From assembly GCF_001953875.1 (NCBI RefSeq), contig NZ_MQUR01000044.1, positions 1 through 57,109 of the forward strand: a stretch of 57,109 bases of DNA, written 5' to 3'. Under the pieces are notes generated by a model. It searched no databases. It was given only the letters and a program-made list of their open reading frames with translations, and was not told the DNA's origin. Both the position numbers and the translations under genes were made by a program. Source of the DNA: Streptomyces amritsarensis. GTDB lineage: Bacteria > Actinomycetota > Actinomycetes > Streptomycetales > Streptomycetaceae. Positions within the stretch are counted from its first letter, which is position 1; each line of letters opens with the position of its first letter. Of this stretch, positions 1 to 7,196 are shown piece by piece.

Positions 1-32
1 GTGCCCGGAGCCACGCAGGAGGCTCCGGGCAC
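1..32. terminator. Hairpin, probable rph terminator
   Basis: A perfect 12-bp inverted repeat (GTGCCCGGAGCC at 1-12, its complement at 21-32) with an 8-nt loop. It lies about 97 bp beyond the stop codon of the minus-strand rph gene, so it could end that transcript. There is no T-run, which is common for Streptomyces terminators. Confidence 0.6.
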
Positions 33-74
33 GGCGCGGTCCCTTCCCGCCGGGCTCAGGCCCGGGTTCTGGCT

Positions 75-98
75 CGGGTCCGGGTCCGGGTCCGGGTC
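75..98. repeat. CGGGTC hexamer tandem repeat, 4 copies
   Basis: Four perfect head-to-tail copies of CGGGTC in the non-coding gap between the rph stop codon and the hairpin at the window start. This looks like simple slippage sequence with no visible role. Confidence 0.8.
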
Positions 99-128
99 CA
101 GGTGCGCAGTGCTCGCGGGTCGGCCGTG

Positions 129-2792
129 TCAGGACAGGATCTCGACGTACCCGCCGGTGCCGTGCACGCGGATCCGCTGCCCGTCCCGGATCGTCCGGGT
201 GGCCCGCTCCACGCCCACGACCGCCGGCAGGCCGTACTCTCGGGCGATCACCGCGCCATGGGTCATCAGACCTCCCACCTCCGTCACCAGACCCGCGGCC
301 GAGACGAAAAGCGGCGACCAGCTGGGGTCGGTGAAGGCCGTCACCAGGATGTCGCCCGCTTCGAGGTCGGCGTCCGACATGTCCAGGACGACGCGGGCCC
401 TTCCCTCGACGGTCCCGGCGGACACCGGTACGCCGACCAGGGCGCCGGCCGGCACGTCGTCGCGCCGGTACACCCCGGTGAGGGCCTCGCCGTCCGAGGT
501 GAGCACGCGGGGCGGCGTGAGCGCGTGGTGCGCCGTGAAAGCCTCCCGGCGCCGCCGGATCAGCTCCGGGTCCTCCAGCCGCTGCGCGCGCACGACGTCG
601 CGCAGTTCCTGGAAGGTGAGGTAGAAGACGTCCTCGGCCTCGGCGACCACGCCCGCGCGCACCAGGCGCTCCGCCTCCTCCAGCAGAGCCCGCTTGTAGA
701 CGAAGTAGCGGCTGACGATGTCGTACTTCGGATACTCCCGGTACCCGATGAAGGTCCGGACCCGGTCGATCATCCGCTTGGCCTCGTCGGCCTTGCGGTC
801 CCCGTCCGGCAGGTCGCGCAGGCGCGACAGCACCTCCTGTTCCTTCTGCCGGGCCTTCCGCGCGCCTTCCTCGAAGCGCCGCCGGGCGGCGCCCGGTGCG
901 AAGTTCCGCACGTTGTCGAGGAGTACGGGCACCAGCGTGGCGGGCCGCTCGCCCCAGCGCGGCCTCGTGATGTCGATCTCGCCGACGCAGCGCATGCCGT
1001 ACCGGTCGAGGTAGGACCCGATGGCGTCGCGCGCCTCGGTGCCGCCCGGCAGCTTCGCCAGCTCCTCCAGGAAACCGTCGTCCTCGACGCCCTGCAGGAA
1101 CGCCACCACCTCCGCGTGGGGGCGGATCACGTCGGCGACGTCCAGCAGCGCCAGACCCATCTCCGAGGTGATGTTGTGGGGGGCGGACAGGGTGAGGGTG
1201 TCGGTGGCGTTCTTCTCGCCCAGCCACTCCTGCAGCCTGTCGGCCAGCCACCACGTGGCGTCCATCCCCGCCATGACCGCCTGCATGCTCAGCCGATCAC
1301 CGAGGACCCGCTTGTGCTCCTCGAAGGCCTCCGACAGGAAGTCGAAGAGCGCCGGGCCGGTCTTGGTCCGGATGTCCCGCTCCAGCGCGGCCACCGACTC
1401 CCGGCTGCGCTCGATCAGCTCGGCGACGATGTTCGGATCGGTCTCGATCGGGGCGGGATCCCCACCGCCGGGCGGCGGCACGACGGGGCCGGCGTCCGGG
1501 AACGACGGGAGGAAGCCGTCCCGTTCGAGGACCGTCTCCAGGGCATCCCTCACCAGCGGATCGCCCTTCCCGAAGGCTTCCAGCAGAGCGGCGCGGCTCG
1601 CGGGCGAGGCCAGACGCCGGGTGACGTCGACGAACAGCCTTCCGCCGGCCTCCTGCATCGGCACCATGGCGGTCAGCTGCCACATCGAGAACCCCAGCGG
1701 CCTCATGGGGTCGGTCATCATCTGCCCGTGGCCGACGGAGACATAGACGTGGATGTCCCGGTCGCCGCTGTCGGGAACGGGGAACAGCGTGGTGATCGGC
1801 CTGCTCTGGACGATCCGGAAGCCGTCGTCGACCAGGCACCACTCGATGTCCTGCGGGCGGCCGAAGTGCGCTTCTATGCGCCTGCCGAGCCGGACCAGCT
1901 CCACGGCCTGCTCATCCGTCAGCGCGGGCTGCTCCTGCCGCCCCGGCTCGACCGGGACCTCCCGCGTACCGCCGTCCGGCAGGGCGTGCACGGCACGCTG
2001 CTTGACGGAGATCGCCCGGTCCACGACCTCCCCGTCCCGCACCGTGAACACGTCCGGGTTCACCAGGCCGGAGACCAGGGCCTCGCCGAGGCCGAAGCCG
2101 GCGTCCACGGTGGCGGTCCTGCGGTCGCCCGTGACCGGGTGGGCGGTGAACAGGATGCCGGACGCCTGCGGGAAGGCCATCCGCTGCACGACCACGGCCA
2201 TGTGGACCGCACGGTGGTCGATGCCGTTCCGCCTGCGGTACGTCACGGCCCGCTCGGTGAACAGCGAGGCCCAGCACCGGCCGACGTGCCGCAGGATCGC
2301 CTCACGGCCCACGACGTTGAGGTACGTGTCCTGCTGGCCGGCGAAGGAGGCCGTCGGCAGGTCCTCCGCCGTCGCGCTGGACCGGACGGCGTAGGCGGCC
2401 TGCCCGCCGTGCCGGGCGAGCGCGCCGGTGATCGCCGCCGCGAGATCGTCCGGGACGGCGATCGCCTCGATGGTCCGGCGGACCTGTGCGCTGAGAGTCC
2501 GGACCGCCTCCCGGTCGTCCGGGTCCACCTCCGACAACCGACCGAGCAGGACGTCGAGCGCCGGTGCCCCCGCCATGACCCGCCGGAAGGCTTCCGTGGT
2601 CACGCAGAAGCCGGGCGGCACCCGGACACCCTCGATCCGCGACAGTCCGCCCAGGTGCGCGCCCTTGCCGCCGACGACCGAGAGCTGTGTCTCGTCGACC
2701 TCCTGGAGATCCCGTACATACAACTCGTGCGCGGCCCCTTCGACGCGCGCGTCCTCATCCAGCTCGTCCGGCTGATCCCGCTCATCCCGCAC
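129..2792 (-). CDS. rph: Rifamycin phosphotransferase (PEP-synthase-like)
   Basis: An 887-residue protein of the three-domain Rph/PEP-synthase family. Rph inactivates rifamycins in the cytoplasm by ATP-dependent phosphorylation through a phospho-histidine. An ATP-grasp domain occupies roughly residues 25-340 (VVGGKGAHLGGLSRIEGV near the start, AVRSSATAEDLP and PQDIEWC later). A rifampicin-binding middle domain follows, then the C-terminal swivelling domain with GGLMTHGAVIAREYG; its histidine is about residue 845. The length and the order (ATP-grasp first, His domain last) fit Rph, not pyruvate phosphate dikinase. The start is GTG with GGGGA six bases upstream. An RAE-like palindrome lies 56 bp before the start, which strengthens the rph call over a generic PEP-utilising enzyme. 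Confidence 0.85.
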   Translation of the reverse strand: MRDERDQPDELDEDARVEGAAHELYVRDLQEVDETQLSVVGGKGAHLGGLSRIEGVRVPPGFCVTTEAFRRVMAGAPALDVLLGRLSEVDPDDREAVRTLSAQVRRTIEAIAVPDDLAAAITGALARHGGQAAYAVRSSATAEDLPTASFAGQQDTYLNVVGREAILRHVGRCWASLFTERAVTYRRRNGIDHRAVHMAVVVQRMAFPQASGILFTAHPVTGDRRTATVDAGFGLGEALVSGLVNPDVFTVRDGEVVDRAISVKQRAVHALPDGGTREVPVEPGRQEQPALTDEQAVELVRLGRRIEAHFGRPQDIEWCLVDDGFRIVQSRPITTLFPVPDSGDRDIHVYVSVGHGQMMTDPMRPLGFSMWQLTAMVPMQEAGGRLFVDVTRRLASPASRAALLEAFGKGDPLVRDALETVLERDGFLPSFPDAGPVVPPPGGGDPAPIETDPNIVAELIERSRESVAALERDIRTKTGPALFDFLSEAFEEHKRVLGDRLSMQAVMAGMDATWWLADRLQEWLGEKNATDTLTLSAPHNITSEMGLALLDVADVIRPHAEVVAFLQGVEDDGFLEELAKLPGGTEARDAIGSYLDRYGMRCVGEIDITRPRWGERPATLVPVLLDNVRNFAPGAARRRFEEGARKARQKEQEVLSRLRDLPDGDRKADEAKRMIDRVRTFIGYREYPKYDIVSRYFVYKRALLEEAERLVRAGVVAEAEDVFYLTFQELRDVVRAQRLEDPELIRRRREAFTAHHALTPPRVLTSDGEALTGVYRRDDVPAGALVGVPVSAGTVEGRARVVLDMSDADLEAGDILVTAFTDPSWSPLFVSAAGLVTEVGGLMTHGAVIAREYGLPAVVGVERATRTIRDGQRIRVHGTGGYVEILS

Positions 2793-2847
2793 TTGGAGTC
2801 CCCGTTTCCGCAGGTCGTGGCTTTGATCGGTGATTCTGCTCCATGGC

Positions 2848-2870
2848 GGGGGCCTTGCGGCAAGCCCCCC
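2848..2870 (-). promoter_or_regulatory. Rifamycin-associated element (RAE)
   Basis: A 23-bp palindrome with 11-bp arms, a central G and one mismatch. Its core at 2850-2868 reads GGGCCTTGCGGCAAGCCCC, matching 18 of 19 positions of the published RAE consensus as I remember it (GGGGCTTGCGGCAAGCCCC). RAEs are found before rifamycin-inactivating genes in actinomycetes and are needed for rifamycin induction. The position, 56 bp before the rph start, is as expected. Confidence 0.8.
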
Positions 2871-2891
2871 GGCGCGCTATAAGTTGACAGT

Positions 2892-2915
2892 GGCAAGGAG
2901 AGCGTTCTCCTTGCC
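2892..2915. repeat. Perfect 10-bp inverted repeat beside the RAE
   Basis: GGCAAGGAGA, a 4-bp spacer GCGT, then the exact complement TCTCCTTGCC. It starts 21 bp beyond the RAE on the side away from rph. It could be a second regulator site upstream of the rph promoter, or a hairpin in a divergent transcript. The sequence does not decide between these. Confidence 0.6.
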
Positions 2916-3581
2916 TTCGTCGTTTCCGGTGCGGTTTCGCGAGCCGGGGTAGGCCCTGCGGACGGGGCGCCCGCAGCGCGCACGCGTCCACCGGGGGCCG
3001 GCTGGCGGGCCGGCGGGGGTGCGGGTCGTGCACCGGAACCCGGAACCGCCCCACTGGCGGCCCGGGAGCCTTCCGCCGCTTCCTGGTCTTGCGCACCCGC
3101 CCGCACGGCATCCCGTCCCTGGAACCCCCCGGCCGCCGCGCCGCCATGGGCTTCGACCCCGCCGTGCTGCGACGGCTGGTCACCGCGCGCCGCCGCTCGC
3201 GCCCAGAACTGATTCTCGTACCATCGCCCTCCCGGGCGAATGCGGAGGACTATTCACGCGGCATAGGTGGAGGGGCGTGTTTCGGCCGAGTTGAACCGGA
3301 TCGAATCTGCCGCGAATGAACGGGAATGCAAGATTCCTGCTATTGAATGATCATATCTCGAATGCATTCGGCCTCATGCGCCCCACGGGTTCACCGGCCC
3401 TTCCCGCGCCACGCGGCCGAAGAGAGCCCACCCGGAACAAAAGTAGGCGGCATCGCGCCCCTACGCCTGTCCGCCGGATATTTCCATCCTCTTTTCTGCC
3501 ATTTCTGCAAGATCTTTCTCTAGCCTCTTGATTGCGCCGGAGGAGTGACCGCCGGCGAAACCCGTCTCCTCGGAGGAAAAC
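2916..3581. other. Gene-free region before the small secreted gene
   Basis: No frame here has a convincing start, ribosome site and protein-like composition. About 2940-3230 is GC-rich. From about 3290 to 3560 the sequence turns clearly AT-richer (for example around GAATGATCATATCTCGAATG), as expected for the promoter and leader of the gene at 3582. I could not pick -35/-10 boxes with confidence. Confidence 0.5.
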
Positions 3582-3863
3582 ATGAAGGGATCCCTGCGCG
3601 CCCGTATCGCGAGCATCGCCGTCGGCGCTCTCGCCCTCGGCGGCTTCGCCGTCGTCTCGGCCCCGGCCGCCCAGGCCGCACCGAGCGACTGCACCACCTA
3701 CCTCGCCGCCTTCGGCTTCTCCAGCACCGACATCAACCTCGCCTGCACGATCGGCGGCTCCGGCCTGCCGGCCGACTCGGCCCTGTGTCGCCTGCTCCTC
3801 ACGAGCGTCTCGGCGGTCCCGCCGGCGCTGGCGCAGACGGCGTGCTCGCTCGCCAAGGTGTGA
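3582..3863 (+). CDS. Small secreted four-cysteine protein
   Basis: A 93-residue protein of unrecognised family. A classical signal peptide spans residues 1-32: a basic start (KGSLRAR), a hydrophobic core, and APAAQA before a probable cleavage at APSD. The mature part is about 61 residues with four cysteines (37, 55, 69, 88) that could form two disulfides in the medium or on the cell wall. The ATG has GGAGGA seven bases upstream and the gene ends in its own strong terminator, so it is probably a single-gene transcript. The even cysteine number and small size resemble secreted Streptomyces peptides generally. No function can be named. Confidence 0.8.
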   Translation: MKGSLRARIASIAVGALALGGFAVVSAPAAQAAPSDCTTYLAAFGFSSTDINLACTIGGSGLPADSALCRLLLTSVSAVPPALAQTACSLAKV

Positions 3864-3909
3864 CCGTGTGACCCGTGACTGACGGCCGGCCCGTCCGTCG
3901 CAAACCCGG

Positions 3910-3952
3910 CGCTCCGGGAAGACGCCCGAAACGTCTTCCCGGAGCGTCTTTT
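3910..3952 (+). terminator. Strong rho-independent terminator
   Basis: A perfect stem: GCTCCGGGAAGACG at 3911-3924 and its complement at 3932-3945, extended by one C-G pair, with loop CCCGAAA. It is followed by TCTTTT. It lies about 47 bp after the stop codon of the small secreted gene. Confidence 0.9.
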
Positions 3953-4218
3953 GATGCTCCCCCTCGCGGGTCGTGTACGCAACCTTCCTGCGGCCGCGTC
4001 TGACACCGCGTTAGGGTTGCCGGTTGGCTTCGGCTGAGACCGTGTCAGGTCGGCTCGCGCACCCCCGGAGCCCGCTGTGGGCCGTTGACGCCGGCCGCCG
4101 GGGGCCGGACGGGCGGCGGTCGGGCCCGCGGGGCGGTGTCGCATCCGTGTCCGGGTGATGCGCGGAACACAGTGGAGGAGCGGCATGCGCCGCACCGACA
4201 CGGGAGAGAGGTGGTCGT
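3953..4218. other. Leader region of the flavoprotein gene
   Basis: The roughly 265 bp between the terminator and the next start codon carry no gene-like frame. It presumably holds the promoter of the downstream oxidoreductase, but no promoter boxes are convincing. Confidence 0.4.
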
Positions 4219-5460
4219 ATGTCCGCACCCCTGGACGCTACGGACGTACTGGTCGTCGGGGCCGGTGTGGCCGGGCTGGCGTGCGCCCGGGACCTGCTGG
4301 CGGCCGGCGTGGGCGTACGGGTGGTGGAGGCGGGCGACGCGGTCGGCGGCCGGATGCGCTCGGACCGGATCGGCGGCTTCGTGGTGGACCGCGGGTTCCA
4401 GGTGTTCAACACCGCCTACCCCCAGGTACGGCGCAGGCTCGACCTGAAGGGACTCCGACTGCGGCCCTTCACACCCGGCTTCCTCGTCCACACCCCGAAC
4501 GGCAGGCTCGGCTTCAGCGACCCCACCCGCCGGCCGCGCACGCTTCCCGAGCTGCTCTCGGGCCGCCTCGCCGGCCCGCGTGACCTGGCCGCCCTCGGTC
4601 TGCTGTCCGCCCGCGACATGCTGCTGCCGCCCGGTCGGCTCAAACGGCGCCCGGACACCACCGCCCGCACCGCGTTCGCCGACGCGGGATTCTCCGAAGC
4701 CTTCGTCGAGAGGCTCTTCCGCCCCTTCGTCTCAGGGGTCTTCCTGGAGGACGAACTCGAGACCTCCGCCCGGGTGTTCCACATGGTCTGGCGGAGCATG
4801 CTGCGCGGCACCATCTGCCTGCCGACCGAGGGCATCGGGGCGGTCCCGCAGGCTCTCGCGGCCGCCCTGCCGCGGGACACCGTACGTCTGGAGACCGCCG
4901 TGGCATCCCTCACGGGCGACGGCGCCCTGACCGCCGCGGGGCAGGAGATCCCCGCGCGCGCCGTCGTCGTCGCCACCGGCCCCGGGTCCGTCCCGACGCT
5001 GCTCCCCGAGGTCGCCCTGCCCGCCTACCGGATCGTGACGACGTACTACCACGTGGCCCCGCGGTCCCCCCTCGGCGAGCCGACACTGCTCACGGACACC
5101 CGCCGCCGCTTCCTCAACACCTGTGTCCTCAGCGACGTCGTGTCCTCCTACGCCCCGCCCGGCCACGCGCTCGTCGCCACCTCGGTCCTCGGCCGGGACG
5201 GGCAGGACCGCGAGCGCGAGCTGCGGGCCGCGCTCGGCGAGGCGTACGGAACCGGCACGGACGGCTGGGACCTCCTCACCGTCCGCACCATCGAGGACGC
5301 GCTGCCCGCCATGGCGCCGCCGCACCCGCTGACCCGCACCACGCGCGCGGCGCCGGGCCGGTACGTGTGCGGCGACCACCGTGCCACCGGTTCCGTCCAG
5401 GGCGCGCTGGCCTCCGGCGCGCGGGCCGCTCGCGAAGTGCTGCGCGACCTGCGGCGCTGA
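4219..5460 (+). CDS. FAD-dependent amine-oxidase-type oxidoreductase
   Basis: A 413-residue flavoprotein of the NAD(P)-binding Rossmann/amine oxidase family, which includes phytoene-desaturase-like enzymes. The FAD-binding start is clear: VLVVGAGVAGLACARDLLAAG at about residues 10-30, then VVEAGDAVGGR. A second FAD contact near the C-terminus reads YVCGDHRATGSVQGALASG. No substrate-specific residues could be read, so it is assigned only as a cytosolic oxidoreductase. The ATG is preceded by GAGAGAGG at good spacing. It converges with the Ser/Thr kinase gene, only 13 bp separating the two stop codons. Confidence 0.85.
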   Translation: MSAPLDATDVLVVGAGVAGLACARDLLAAGVGVRVVEAGDAVGGRMRSDRIGGFVVDRGFQVFNTAYPQVRRRLDLKGLRLRPFTPGFLVHTPNGRLGFSDPTRRPRTLPELLSGRLAGPRDLAALGLLSARDMLLPPGRLKRRPDTTARTAFADAGFSEAFVERLFRPFVSGVFLEDELETSARVFHMVWRSMLRGTICLPTEGIGAVPQALAAALPRDTVRLETAVASLTGDGALTAAGQEIPARAVVVATGPGSVPTLLPEVALPAYRIVTTYYHVAPRSPLGEPTLLTDTRRRFLNTCVLSDVVSSYAPPGHALVATSVLGRDGQDRERELRAALGEAYGTGTDGWDLLTVRTIEDALPAMAPPHPLTRTTRAAPGRYVCGDHRATGSVQGALASGARAAREVLRDLRR

Positions 5461-5473
5461 GGGACGGGACGGG

Positions 5474-7027
5474 TCAGGAGGTGCAGGTGATGGAGAAGGG
5501 GACCGGGTTGGAGAGGGTGCGGGTGGGGCTCTGGAGTTCCACGGCCATCCCCGTGGTCAGGGTGCCCGTCTTGGCATAGGCCGCCAGGCGTACGGTGTCG
5601 CGTCCGGTGGGGTTGGCCTTGTCCCCGATCGACATCGTGCGCCACTGGGGGTCCACCACCGAGCCGTCGCCGGAGACCCATCGGTAGGAGATCAGCGTCG
5701 GCTCGGGCGCGGTGAACGTCGCGGTGAACGCCGGGGCCCGGCCGTCGGGGGCCGGACAACTGCCGCTGTAGGTGGTGTTCGTGCCCGTCACCGACACCCG
5801 TACGCCCGAACCGGCCGCGGGGTCCCCGCCGCCGTCGTCGCGGGTGAGCGCGTAGGCGAGACCGCCTGCGGTCAACAGGCAGGCGGCCGCGCCGGCGGCG
5901 ACGAAGGCAGCCGTCCGGCGCCGGCGCGGCGGGCCCGGGACCACCGCGGGCCCGGCGGGCGGCTCGGGCGAGGGCTCCGTCGCCGTGGTGGTGGCCGGCT
6001 CCTCGGGGCGGGGGGCCGGGGCCGCCGCCGGCGTCCCCGCAGTGGCGGTCGTAGCGGTCGTGGAGGTCGGGGCGGTCGTGGAGGTCGGGGCGGTCGTGGC
6101 GGCATCCGGCCCGTGCGCGATGTTCCGCAGTGCCTCGGCGACTTCGGCCGCGGGTGTCCGCTCCGCCGGCTCCTTGCGGAGCAGCCCGGCGATGACCGGG
6201 GCGAGCGGCCCGGCCCGGTTCGGCGCGGGCGGTTCCCCGTCCACCACGGCCCGCAGGGTGCTCAGCGCGGTGTCCTGCCGGAACGGGGAGATCCCCTCCA
6301 CGGCCGCGTACAGCATCACGCCGAGGGACCACAGGTCGGACTCGGGGCCCGAGGGGCGGCCCAGCGCCCGCTCCGGCGGCAGGTACTCGGGGGAGCCGAC
6401 CACCTCGCCGGTCATGGTCAGGGCGGTGCTGCCCTCGACCACCGCGATGCCGAAGTCGCTGAGCACCACCCGCCCGTCCTCGGCGAGCAGCACGTTCGCG
6501 GGCTTCACGTCCCGGTGCTCCACCCCCGCGGCGTGCGCGGCGCGCAGCCCGCACAGCACCTCCGCGCCGATGTGCGCGGCGTGCCGGGGGGTGAGCGGCC
6601 CCCCGGCCCGCAGCAGATCGGCCAGCGACTGCCCGCGGATCAGTTCCATCACGATCCACGGCCGGTCGTCCTCCATGACCACGTCGTGAACGGTCACCAC
6701 GTTGCGGTCGGGTATGCGGGCGGCGGCCCAGGCCTCCCGCTCCAGCCGGCTGTACATCCGCGCGATGTCGCCGGACCGCAGACCGGCCGGGGCCCGTACC
6801 TCCTTGACGGCGACCTCCCGGTGCAGGGTCTCGTCGTGGGCCCGCCACACGGTGCCCATGCCGCCCTCGCCGAGCCGGGACAGCAGCCGGTAGCGGTTCG
6901 CGATCAGCATGTCCCCAGCCGCCGCAGCCGCTGTCGTCACCGCGGTGGTGGCGGCGCCCGCGCCGGGCACCGCCGTGGTGGCCGCGAGCGCGGTCTCCGT
7001 CAGGGTCTCGGACTCTTCGTTGTGCAT
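5474..7027 (-). CDS. Membrane-anchored Ser/Thr protein kinase
   Basis: A 517-residue Hanks-type kinase. Residues 45-300 hold the kinase domain: glycine loop GEGGMG (53-58), lysine K75 in VAVKEV, catalytic HRDVKPANV (D173), and DFG at 191-193. A Thr/Pro/Ala-rich linker (about 309-368, with TTAPTS repeats) follows. Then come one membrane helix (about 373-395) and an extracellular C-terminal domain of about 120 residues with two cysteines. This is the usual Streptomyces PknB-like layout without PASTA repeats, so the outer domain may sense something else. The ATG has AGGGAG upstream. It is divergent from the FHA-flavoprotein at 7197. FHA domains bind phosphothreonine, so that neighbour is an obvious candidate substrate or reader (inference). 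Confidence 0.92.
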   Translation of the reverse strand: MHNEESETLTETALAATTAVPGAGAATTAVTTAAAAAGDMLIANRYRLLSRLGEGGMGTVWRAHDETLHREVAVKEVRAPAGLRSGDIARMYSRLEREAWAAARIPDRNVVTVHDVVMEDDRPWIVMELIRGQSLADLLRAGGPLTPRHAAHIGAEVLCGLRAAHAAGVEHRDVKPANVLLAEDGRVVLSDFGIAVVEGSTALTMTGEVVGSPEYLPPERALGRPSGPESDLWSLGVMLYAAVEGISPFRQDTALSTLRAVVDGEPPAPNRAGPLAPVIAGLLRKEPAERTPAAEVAEALRNIAHGPDAATTAPTSTTAPTSTTATTATAGTPAAAPAPRPEEPATTTATEPSPEPPAGPAVVPGPPRRRRTAAFVAAGAAACLLTAGGLAYALTRDDGGGDPAAGSGVRVSVTGTNTTYSGSCPAPDGRAPAFTATFTAPEPTLISYRWVSGDGSVVDPQWRTMSIGDKANPTGRDTVRLAAYAKTGTLTTGMAVELQSPTRTLSNPVPFSITCTS

Positions 7028-7105
7028 GGGGGCGGTTCTCCCTCGTATCGCCGGCCGACGCGAACATCACGTACGGCCCCGGCCCCCGGTTCAGCGGTAC
7101 TCAAA

Positions 7106-7119
7106 AGTTTCTCGAAACT
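7106..7119. promoter_or_regulatory. Candidate operator in the kinase/FHA intergenic region
   Basis: AGTTTC-TC-GAAACT, a perfect 6-bp inverted repeat, is followed at once by GGTTGAACC (7120-7128), a second small palindrome. They lie in the 169-bp gap between the divergent kinase and FHA-flavoprotein genes, so they may bind a regulator of either. This rests on symmetry and position only. Confidence 0.35.
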
Positions 7120-7196
7120 GGTTGAACCGAACACCTTCTCGGTGGCGTGTTGTCGGCGTAGGGGGAATCAGCGGCATCGTCTTCAAGGGGTGTGGA

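Noticed and set aside
75..98. Short tandem repeat as a possible CRISPR or attachment site
   Set aside because: The units are 6 bp without spacers. No CRISPR array is present anywhere in the window.
102..2882. A 926-codon open frame on the plus strand opposite rph
   Set aside because: It is the mirror of a coding gene with high third-position GC, rich in His/Arg/Gly/Val, and matches no family. The minus-strand Rph protein explains the region.
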